Source of the DNA: Oleispira sp963933055
GTDB lineage: Bacteria > Pseudomonadota > Gammaproteobacteria > Pseudomonadales > Oceanobacteraceae
DNA: 12,118 nucleotides
Assembly: GCA_963933055.1 (NCBI GenBank)
Contig: CAWVSY010000078.1
Location: 1-12,118, forward strand
Direction of reading: 5' to 3'
Shown here: piece after piece, positions 1 through 4,902 of the stretch
Layout of the letters: each line of letters starts with the position of its first letter
How positions within the stretch are numbered: the stretch's first letter is position 1
Program-made: the position numbers and the translations under genes
The notes under the pieces: generated by a model
What the model was told of the DNA's origin: nothing
Seen by the model: only the letters and a program-made list of their open reading frames with translations
The model's database searches: none

Positions 1-336
1 GAGCCATTGGCTAAATTGAACAAAGAGTGGGGCGATCTAACGATGAAAATCGGTATGAGTTCTATGCAGAACCGTGATGAAGTAGGTTCAGCATCTGTTG
101 ATTACCTAATGTATTCTGGTTATGTAACACTTGCTTACTTGTGGGCTCAGATGGCTAAAGTTGCTAAGACTAACTTGGCTTCTGGTACGACTGAAGAAGA
201 TTTCTACGGTGCTAAAGTTAAAACTGCCCGTTTCTACTTCCAGCGTATTCTTCCACGTACAGCATCTCATGCTGCTACTATGGTTGCTGGCGCAGATAGC
301 TTGATGGATCTAGATGAAGAACATTTCGCGTTCTAA
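1..336 (+). CDS. Acyl-CoA dehydrogenase, C-terminal fragment (5' end outside window)
   Basis: The reading frame is open from base 1 (codons GAG CCA TTG GCT) to TAA at 334-336, so this is the last 111 residues of a longer protein and not a gene starting at the TTG at base 7. The fragment resembles the C-terminal end of the next gene. Both have a helical SVDYL/SVEYL stretch, a GY..(L/F)AY segment, then TARF..(R/K)(I/L)LPR, a GAD motif and an acidic tail. It is therefore the C-terminal helical domain of the ~600-residue FadE-like class that oxidises acyl-CoA to trans-2-enoyl-CoA in beta-oxidation. The FAD-binding and catalytic parts are outside the window, so activity and chain length cannot be judged. 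Tandem genes of this class are known in Pseudomonas (the PA0506-PA0508 region). A strong terminator follows. Confidence 0.88.
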   Translation, partial: EPLAKLNKEWGDLTMKIGMSSMQNRDEVGSASVDYLMYSGYVTLAYLWAQMAKVAKTNLASGTTEEDFYGAKVKTARFYFQRILPRTASHAATMVAGADSLMDLDEEHFAF

Positions 337-365
337 TTCTAATGCGTGAGTAATCGCGCAAAATT

Positions 366-396
366 AAAAAGCCGCATTTTTTAGTGCGGCTTTTTT
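366..396 (+). terminator. Intrinsic terminator after first acyl-CoA dehydrogenase
   Basis: GCCGCA (371-376) pairs with TGCGGC (385-390) around an 8-base T-rich loop. The stem extends through an A run (366-370) paired with the T run that begins at 391, and six T residues follow the GC stem. It lies 30 bases after the stop codon. The A tract on the other side means it could also work on the minus strand. Confidence 0.9.
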
Positions 397-410
397 GTAT
401 TTAACGATAA

Positions 411-455
411 ATTAATCAAATTGACCGGTTATTTCGTCTTATTTGCTCGATTAAT
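411..455. repeat. Interrupted AT-rich inverted repeat upstream of acyl-CoA dehydrogenase
   Basis: ATTAATC (411-417) is the reverse complement of GATTAAT (449-455). Just inside, AAAT (418-421) matches ATTT (441-444) after a 3-base interruption. The element lies between the terminator of the first dehydrogenase and the proposed promoter of the second. It could be a regulator site or a chance AT-rich match. It does not resemble the PsrA-type GAAAC/GTTTC operator as I recall it. Confidence 0.3.
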
Positions 456-467
456 GCGGGTCTATGG

Positions 468-495
468 TCGACTGTGGCGCTAGATGGTTTAAAAT
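468..495 (+). promoter_or_regulatory. Candidate sigma-70 promoter for acyl-CoA dehydrogenase
   Basis: TCGACT (468-473, 4 of 6 to TTGACA), a 16-base spacer and TAAAAT (490-495, 5 of 6 to TATAAT). This predicts a start near 502 and a leader of about 100 bases before the ATG at 603. Found by eye only. The TTGACC at 421 has no acceptable -10 partner. Confidence 0.35.
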
Positions 496-602
496 ACCGC
501 GCAGTTAATTTACCGAATTGCTCTTTGAGCGCAGTGTTTGGTAATTGCTGATTATTTCAGCAGATACTAAATCGCTAAATTTTATTAAATGAGGAAGGTT
601 AC

Positions 603-2387
603 ATGCCTGAGTATACAGCTCCCCTGCGCGATATGCGCTTCCTATTGAATGAAGTATTTGATGCACCAAGCATGTGGGCAGATAACGCTCGTTTGGCCGA
701 AGTTGTTGATCCAGATACTGCAGATGCAATCCTTGAAGAAGCGGGTAAAATCGCGGCGAACGTTTTAGCACCAATCAACCGTGAAGGTGATGAGGTTGGT
801 TCTACTTGGAAAGATGGCGAAGTAACGGCACCTCCAGGCTTTAAAGAAGCTTATCAAACTTACAGTGAAGGCGGCTGGGGCGGTCTTGGCGGTAATCCTG
901 AATTTGGCGGCATGGGCATGCCTAAGATGCTTGTGGGTCAAGTTGAAGAAATGATTCAGGGTTCAAACATCTCTTTTGGTCTTGCGCCAATGTTGACAGC
1001 GGGTGCGTGTTTGTCTTTAAGCGCTCACGGTAGTCAAGAATTAAAAGAGCAATACCTTCCTAATATGTATTCTGGTCAGTGGGCCGGCGCAATGGATTTG
1101 ACTGAGCCTCATTGCGGCACAGATTTGGGTATTATTCGTACTAAAGCAGAGCCACAAGCAGATGGTTCTTATAATGTTTCAGGCACCAAGATATTCATTA
1201 CTTGGGGCGAGCATGACATGGCGGAAAACATTATCCATCTTGTTCTTGCTAAGCTTCCTGATGCACCAGCTGGCCCTAAAGGAATCTCCTTATTCCTAGT
1301 GCCTAAGTTCCTTGTGAATGCAGATGGTTCGCTAGGTGAGCGAAACACCATGGGTTGTGGTTCTATTGAGCACAAAATGGGCATTAAAGGTTCCGCTACT
1401 TGTGTGATGAATTTTGATGGTGCTAAAGGTTGGTTGATCGGTGATGAGAACAAAGGCTTAAACGCTATGTTCACCATGATGAACTACGAGCGTGTTGCGG
1501 TTGGTATTCAGGGTCTTGGTGTTGCTGAGAACTCTTACCAGAACGCAGTAACCTACGCCAACGACCGTTTGCAGTCACGTGCTCCAACGGGCAAGGTTGC
1601 TCCTGAAAAAACGGCTGATCCAATTATTGTTCATCCAGATGTTCGTCGTATGCTTATGACGATGCGTGCGAATACAGAAGGTTCTCGTGCTTTCTCTATG
1701 TACGCTTCTAAATGGTTGGATTTGTCTAAATTCTCTGACGATGCTGAAACTAAGCAGTACGCAGATGCGATGGTTTCTTTGCTAACTCCTGTTGTTAAAT
1801 CTTTCTTAACGGATTTGGCTTTAGAGTCAGCAGTGGCTGGTCAGCAAGTATTTGGTGGTCATGGTTTCATTCGTGAATGGGGTCAAGAACAGCACGTACG
1901 TGATTTACGTATTACTCAGATTTATGAAGGCACTAACGGCATTCAATCTTTGGATCTTATTGCTCGTAAAATCGCGGCCAATGGCGGTGCATTCTACAAG
2001 ATCTATGCAGAAGAAATTGTTCAATACTGTGCAAGTCAAGAAGGCAACCCTGCAATGGCTGAGTTCATCACTCCGCTTAAAGCGGCGATTGCTAATTTGA
2101 CTGATTTGACTGACTGGATTGTGGGTCAGGCGCAGACAAATGCTAACGAGTTAGGTGCTTCTTCGGTTGAATACCTTCAAGTATTTGGTTACACCTCTTT
2201 CGCATACATGTATGCAATGATGGCTGAGAAAGCATTACCACAAGAAGGTACTGAGCCTTATTACGCGAACAAGCTAGCAACCGCGCGTTTCTTCACTAAG
2301 CGTTTATTGCCAAGATACATTTCTTTGAGCGAGTCTGTTAAAGGTGGCGCTGATTGTCTGTATGCTATGGAAGCTGATCAGTTTTAA
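603..2387 (+). CDS. Acyl-CoA dehydrogenase (FadE-like, ~600-residue class with extra C-terminal domain)
   Basis: Flavoenzyme that oxidises acyl-CoA to trans-2-enoyl-CoA and passes electrons to electron-transfer flavoprotein, the first step of beta-oxidation. The 594 residues fit the long bacterial class that carries an extra N-terminal segment and a C-terminal helical domain. In order: an N-terminal helical part with a glycine-rich GGWGGLGGNPEFGG stretch, the flavin/substrate middle-domain motif LTEPHCGTDLG near residue 166, an HKMGIKGS segment, the MMNYERVAVGIQGLG helix, then QVFGGHGFIREW. QIYEGTNGIQ follows, where Glu442 is at the position of the catalytic base (YEGT motif), and the C-terminal domain shared with the preceding gene fragment closes the protein. 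The start is supported by GAGGAAGG at 591-598. Chain-length preference is not readable. The related dimethylsulfoniopropionate enzyme DmdC belongs to the same broad class, but the tandem FadE context favours fatty acids. Confidence 0.92.
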   Translation: MPEYTAPLRDMRFLLNEVFDAPSMWADNARLAEVVDPDTADAILEEAGKIAANVLAPINREGDEVGSTWKDGEVTAPPGFKEAYQTYSEGGWGGLGGNPEFGGMGMPKMLVGQVEEMIQGSNISFGLAPMLTAGACLSLSAHGSQELKEQYLPNMYSGQWAGAMDLTEPHCGTDLGIIRTKAEPQADGSYNVSGTKIFITWGEHDMAENIIHLVLAKLPDAPAGPKGISLFLVPKFLVNADGSLGERNTMGCGSIEHKMGIKGSATCVMNFDGAKGWLIGDENKGLNAMFTMMNYERVAVGIQGLGVAENSYQNAVTYANDRLQSRAPTGKVAPEKTADPIIVHPDVRRMLMTMRANTEGSRAFSMYASKWLDLSKFSDDAETKQYADAMVSLLTPVVKSFLTDLALESAVAGQQVFGGHGFIREWGQEQHVRDLRITQIYEGTNGIQSLDLIARKIAANGGAFYKIYAEEIVQYCASQEGNPAMAEFITPLKAAIANLTDLTDWIVGQAQTNANELGASSVEYLQVFGYTSFAYMYAMMAEKALPQEGTEPYYANKLATARFFTKRLLPRYISLSESVKGGADCLYAMEADQF

Positions 2388-2416
2388 TAGTTTGTAATTA
2401 TTAAAATGTGATGATG

Positions 2417-2450
2417 AAAAAGCTGAATCAGAAATGATTCGGCTTTTTTT
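2417..2450 (+). terminator. Intrinsic terminator after acyl-CoA dehydrogenase
   Basis: AGCTGAATCA (2421-2430) pairs with TGATTCGGCT (2435-2444), with one T-G wobble, around a GAAA tetraloop. A residues before and seven T residues at 2444-2450 complete it. It lies 30 bases after the stop and separates this gene from the tetR-type gene. Confidence 0.9.
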
Positions 2451-2498
2451 ATAGTTAAAATTTATCTGGCGCAAAGAGTCTAGGCGAAATTAGAAATT

Positions 2499-2520
2499 GC
2501 ATTCAAATGCTTGCTATACA
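2499..2520 (+). promoter_or_regulatory. Candidate extended -10 promoter and overlapping operator for the TetR-family gene
   Basis: TGCTATACA (2512-2520) is an extended -10 element (TG-N-TATACA) with no good -35 partner. Directly upstream is the inverted repeat GCATT-CA-AATGC (2499-2510), arms of 5 and spacer of 2. A short palindrome abutting the -10 in front of a TetR-family gene is where an autorepressor would bind. The pairing of site and regulator is inference. Confidence 0.35.
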
Positions 2521-2593
2521 GTTTTAGAGACCTGTCTATTATCTTTTATCTAATACATAATGCGGATATAACAATAATAAGGATGTCGCCAAT

Positions 2594-3181
2594 ATGGCTG
2601 AAAAAGAATTGGATAAGCGGGTTGAGCGTTCGCGCCGATTATTGATTGATGCCTTGCTAACCTTGATGAAGGATGTCCCCTATAGCAAGATTTCTGTTGC
2701 TCATATCGCTGAACGGTCTGGCGTTGCTCGACCAACATTTTATTTACATTTTCATTCCAAAGATGACTTATTGATTGCTTACATCGATGAGATGTTTGAA
2801 AAATTTTATGCCGAGATAGATGGTTATATCACTAAAAGCAAAGATGCCGATCCAGTGATTGCCTCCATTATGTTTCGTCAGTGGTCGGATAATGCCGAGT
2901 TTGCTCATCTGTTAATGCAAGATGACATTGATAGCTTGATGATGGGGCAGTTTAAAAACTATGTCGCCCGAGTTGTTGAGCGCTTTATGGAGGCTCATGG
3001 CATTAAAAATCGCGCGGGTTTATTACCTTATGTCGTTGATTATTTGGCCGGTGCTTCTTTTATGGTAATTACACGTTGGGTACGCCAAGGCTTTGTGGAA
3101 AAACCAGAGGTAATGGGAGAGTTGTATGCGTCTTTAGTGCGCCCAGGGTTGTTGGCTGTCTTGTTGGGTGGCTATTTATAG
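2594..3181 (+). CDS. TetR/AcrR-family transcriptional regulator
   Basis: A dimeric ligand-responsive DNA-binding regulator, usually a repressor. The 195 residues match the family's usual length. The N-terminal HTH domain is clear. Helix 1 is RSRRLLIDALLTLM (13-26), the helix-turn-helix runs about 31-52 with KISVAHIAERSGV and the signature RPTFYLHF, and SKDDLL follows (55-60). The C-terminal ligand/dimerisation half is helical. It contains a VVDYLAGASFMVITRWVRQGF segment of the kind found in TetR proteins whose C-terminal domain resembles DhaS-type regulators. TAAGGA (2578-2583) precedes the ATG by ten bases. The gene lies downstream of the acyl-CoA dehydrogenases but is cut off from them by a terminator. 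A role in controlling fatty-acid oxidation is possible from position alone, and no ligand can be read from the sequence. Confidence 0.9.
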   Translation: MAEKELDKRVERSRRLLIDALLTLMKDVPYSKISVAHIAERSGVARPTFYLHFHSKDDLLIAYIDEMFEKFYAEIDGYITKSKDADPVIASIMFRQWSDNAEFAHLLMQDDIDSLMMGQFKNYVARVVERFMEAHGIKNRAGLLPYVVDYLAGASFMVITRWVRQGFVEKPEVMGELYASLVRPGLLAVLLGGYL

Positions 3182-3233
3182 CACTTTAATTATAAAGCGT
3201 TAATGAAATGCTAGCTAAAAGATCTTCTAAAAT

Positions 3234-3264
3234 ATATTAGCCGAGTACCATGCTCGGCTAATAT
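3234..3264. terminator. Perfect 12-bp hairpin between convergent tetR-type gene and hpf
   Basis: ATATTAGCCGAG (3234-3245) pairs perfectly with CTCGGCTAATAT (3253-3264) around a 7-base loop. It lies between two convergent stop codons, so it probably ends transcription from both sides. The T tracts are short: ATATTTG on the plus strand and ATATTTTAG on the minus strand. Confidence 0.65.
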
Positions 3265-3267
3265 TTG

Positions 3268-3293
3268 ACTTGTTAATAAACAAGTTTTGTTTG
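3268..3293 (+). terminator. Second, weaker hairpin with T-rich tail
   Basis: ACTTGTT (3268-3274) pairs with AACAAGT (3279-3285) around a 4-base loop, followed by TTTGTTTG. It sits four bases after the first hairpin and could act as a back-up terminator for plus-strand transcripts. AT-rich and weak. Confidence 0.4.
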
Positions 3294-3334
3294 CTCAGCT
3301 GAATGAGTGTGAGTGCTTTTGGGTACGGTAAAAT

Positions 3335-3703
3335 TTACTCCGCAATTTCAGGTGTCGCTGCGGCACCTGCACGGCGCTTCAAGTCATGGCGCTTTTCATG
3401 AATTTTTCTAACTTTACGCTGCGCTACCTCAAAAGCATCTTTTACGGCAACATACATGTCTTCATGTGCTTTGTTGTCGTGATTGTCATTGGTGATAGCA
3501 ACGGTTTCACCAGGCAGTCCAATTTCAAGTGAAACGTGCGCTAGCTTACCCTTATGACTGTGGTTGTGTGGCATGGCGACCACCGCTCGAATGCCGGTTA
3601 TAGAATCATATATGCTGGAGATTTTACCGGCTTTTTCACGAATTAATTGTTCGATACCATCAGAATGTTCAATATCACGGAAGCTAATTTCCAAACCTTT
3701 CAT
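3335..3703 (-). CDS. HPF/RaiA-family ribosome-associated protein (short form)
   Basis: Proteins of this family bind the 30S subunit near the decoding site and silence, dimerise or protect ribosomes when growth slows. The 122 residues cover one S30AE-like domain. Visible features are an opening strand GLEISFRDIEHSD, helix GIEQLIREKAGKI with the following SSIYDSITGIRAVV, a NHSHKGKLAHVSLEIGLPG hairpin, then HEDMYVAVKDAFEVAQRKVRKI, whose basic helix ends in a lysine/arginine-rich tail. There is no C-terminal dimerisation domain of the long-HPF type. The second half matches what I recall of short HPF/RaiA homologues that are not linked to rpoN. AAGGA (3710-3714, minus strand) supports the ATG at 3703. 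No rpoN or PTS gene is nearby, so I do not assign hpf or raiA as a symbol. Confidence 0.88.
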   Translation of the reverse strand: MKGLEISFRDIEHSDGIEQLIREKAGKISSIYDSITGIRAVVAMPHNHSHKGKLAHVSLEIGLPGETVAITNDNHDNKAHEDMYVAVKDAFEVAQRKVRKIHEKRHDLKRRAGAAATPEIAE

Positions 3704-4007
3704 AGTGAATCCTTATAAATGTTCGAGTAATAATAATGGTCCATGGATTGCAAAAGCGCTATGAATTTCATCAAATTTTTTACCCTGTTTTTTATACTAG
3801 GATAAGACTTTCATGACTGACTCAAGAGGCCATCTTTGCCTGCGCTCTTATAAAACATGTGGCAATTGCATGTTATTTTCAAGTCCTAATGTCGAAAATA
3901 CTAAAAAATATTGATATGGAACCGGTAATGAGGAGGTTAAATAAGGCCTGCTGTGTTAATTTATAAGGGTTATATATTTTTTATATCGAGCCTCAAGAGA
4001 TTCTATT
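3704..4007. other. 304-base divergent intergenic region between hpf-like and HAD genes
   Basis: Must hold promoters for both divergent genes, but no hexamer pair is convincing. Visible items are the palindrome ATGAATTTCAT (3761-3771), a minus-strand TATAAA (3791-3796), the 8-base palindrome GCAATTGC (3862-3869), and a strong Shine-Dalgarno-like GAGGAGGT (3930-3937) with no suitably spaced start codon. A 12-codon frame runs from ATG at 3928 to TAA at 3964-3966, but it begins inside that sequence and lacks its own good ribosome binding site. No tRNA and no longer gene was seen. Confidence 0.5.
3791..3796 (-). promoter_or_regulatory. Possible -10 element for the hpf-like gene
   Basis: On the minus strand this reads TATAAA (5 of 6 to TATAAT), about 90 bases upstream of the hpf-like start. 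The matching -35 region at usual spacing is poor (CAGTCA), so an activator or an alternative sigma factor would be needed if it is used. Confidence 0.22.
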
Positions 4008-4697
4008 ATGCCGGTAGAAAATACAGCAAAAGTCTATCAGGCCTCCTATGTTTTCTTTGATTTAGACGATTCTTTAATCAACAAAGATGCCAGTAGTTTG
4101 TGGATAAAATGGCGTGTCCGTTTTGATCGCTGGGCGATTGTTGAGGCAATGCAAGCGTTGGCATCACTGTATCGAGCTTATAAAAAAGGCAAGGTGAGTC
4201 ATTGGCGGTTATCAACCTATTATCGTACTCGCACCAAGGGTATGAGTATTGATGAATATCAGCAGCATATTAATGATTTTTTTGCCCAAAGAGGCCATTT
4301 GTATATTTATCCACAAGCGGCTTCTTTGCTTTTTGCTTATCGCCGCCAGGGAGCAAAATTAATTCTAATTACGGGGCAAGATGAAGTTATGGCGAAGGCG
4401 TATGCCGATGCTTTAGGTTTAGATTTTGTCATTGGTAATCGGTTTGAATTGGATGCGGGTAAGATTACCGGGCTTGCCAAACCACTTTGTTATGGTCAGG
4501 GTAAGGTCGAGATGGCCAAAGCATTTGCTAAAAAGCAGGGTTTTGAGCTGTCAGAAGCGGTATTTTATAGCGATAGTCATGCAGATTTACCGCTGTTGGA
4601 TGCCGTGAATCAACCGGTTGTCTTAAATCCTAATAGGCAGTTGGCCGAATTAGCGATACAGCGAGGTTGGCCTCGCGTTGATTGGCGTAAGAACTAG
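4008..4697 (+). CDS. HAD-superfamily hydrolase, subfamily IB (SerB-like fold), probable phosphatase
   Basis: Cytosolic phosphohydrolase of the haloacid dehalogenase superfamily. All four motifs are present in the 229 residues. Motif I is FFDLDDSL with nucleophile Asp18 and acid/base Asp20. Motif II is LILITGQDE with Thr122. Lys158 in GLAKPLCYGQGK is motif III. Motif IV is YSDSHADLP with Asp189 and Asp193 for magnesium. A helical cap is inserted after motif I. The ending VVLNPNRQLAELAIQRGWP is typical, as I recall it, of the HAD-IB family of uncertain substrate (TIGR01490-like). The ATG is preceded only by a weak AGAGA (3996-4000), and no upstream in-frame start exists before a stop at 3957. 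In Pseudomonas the gene next to trpE is gph, a different HAD subfamily, so this is not simply that gene. The substrate is unknown. Confidence 0.85.
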   Translation: MPVENTAKVYQASYVFFDLDDSLINKDASSLWIKWRVRFDRWAIVEAMQALASLYRAYKKGKVSHWRLSTYYRTRTKGMSIDEYQQHINDFFAQRGHLYIYPQAASLLFAYRRQGAKLILITGQDEVMAKAYADALGLDFVIGNRFELDAGKITGLAKPLCYGQGKVEMAKAFAKKQGFELSEAVFYSDSHADLPLLDAVNQPVVLNPNRQLAELAIQRGWPRVDWRKN

Positions 4698-4723
4698 ACT
4701 CATTCCAGCCAACTCGGTATAGT
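4695..4723 (+). promoter_or_regulatory. Probable trp operon promoter with overlapping inverted repeat
   Basis: TAGACT (4695-4700, 4 of 6 to TTGACA), a 17-base spacer, then TATAGT (4718-4723, 5 of 6 to TATAAT). The -35 overlaps the stop codon of the HAD gene. The predicted start is near 4730, giving a leader of about 173 bases before trpE. The inverted repeat CAACT (4710-4714) / AGTTG (4721-4725) spans the -10 and could be an operator. GAACTAG (4691-4697) resembles one half of an enteric TrpR operator, but the second half is missing. Confidence 0.5.
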
Positions 4724-4760
4724 TGAGGTCTCATTTAATTTGCTTGCTAGGAGCACTTTC

Positions 4761-4820
4761 GTGTCCTTTCAGTACACATGTCCGAATCAACAAGGGCATC
4801 ACTTTTCCAAACGATGGTAA
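4761..4820 (+). CDS. Candidate trp leader peptide, 19 codons ending in Trp
   Basis: GTG at 4761 opens a frame that reads MSFQYTCPNQQGHHFSKRW and stops at TAA 4818-4820. AGGAG at 4749-4753, seven bases before the GTG, is a consensus ribosome binding site, better than the one in front of trpE itself. The final sense codon (4815-4817) is TGG, the only TGG between the predicted transcription start and trpE. A translated short frame with a tryptophan codon in the leader of a trp operon is the hallmark of ribosome-mediated attenuation, which has been described for trpE and trpGDC in Pseudomonas putida. Against it: only one Trp codon, not two or three in tandem, and a GTG start. A 16-codon ATG frame (4778-4828) overlaps in another register but lacks a ribosome binding site and any Trp codon. 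Confidence 0.5.
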   Translation: MSFQYTCPNQQGHHFSKRW

Positions 4821-4876
4821 TAGTCTAAGGGCCGACTCGGCCTAATATTGTCTTTTATTTACACATTAAACCATCG
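4812..4876 (+). promoter_or_regulatory. Possible trp leader RNA switch (competing secondary structures)
   Basis: CGATGGT (4812-4818), which contains the leader peptide's Arg-Trp codons, is complementary to ACCATCG (4870-4876). AAT/ATT pairs extend the helix past a 2-base bulge. Enclosed is a compact hairpin GGCCG-ACT-CGGCC (4830-4842), followed by a T-rich but discontinuous tract (4843-4860). TAGTC (4821-4825) can alternatively pair with GACT in that hairpin or with GACTA (4894-4898) at the trpE ribosome binding region. A ribosome waiting at the Trp codon would block the long helix. Whether the outcome is transcription termination or control of trpE translation cannot be decided, as the T tract is poor for an intrinsic terminator. 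Confidence 0.38.
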
Positions 4877-4902
4877 CATCTGATTGCTTGACGGACTAGG
4901 TC

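Noticed and set aside
3308..3312. TGTGA as half of a CRP binding site.
   Set aside because: No TCACA-like half at the required 6-base spacing, and it lies downstream of the hpf-like stop codon.
3704..4007. A small RNA gene in the hpf-HAD intergenic region.
   Set aside because: No promoter plus terminator pair is present; palindromes there are short and isolated.
4836..4849. CTCGGCC-TAATATT resembles CTCGGC-TAATATT at 3253-3265, both in 3' arms of hairpins, suggesting a dispersed repeat.
   Set aside because: Similarity is about 13 bases with one indel, flanks differ, and no third copy was seen. Chance is sufficient.
4829..4860. The trp leader hairpin as a classical intrinsic terminator.
   Set aside because: The short GC stem is followed by TAATATTG before the first T run, so the U tract is displaced. 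Kept only as part of a possible switch, not called as a terminator.
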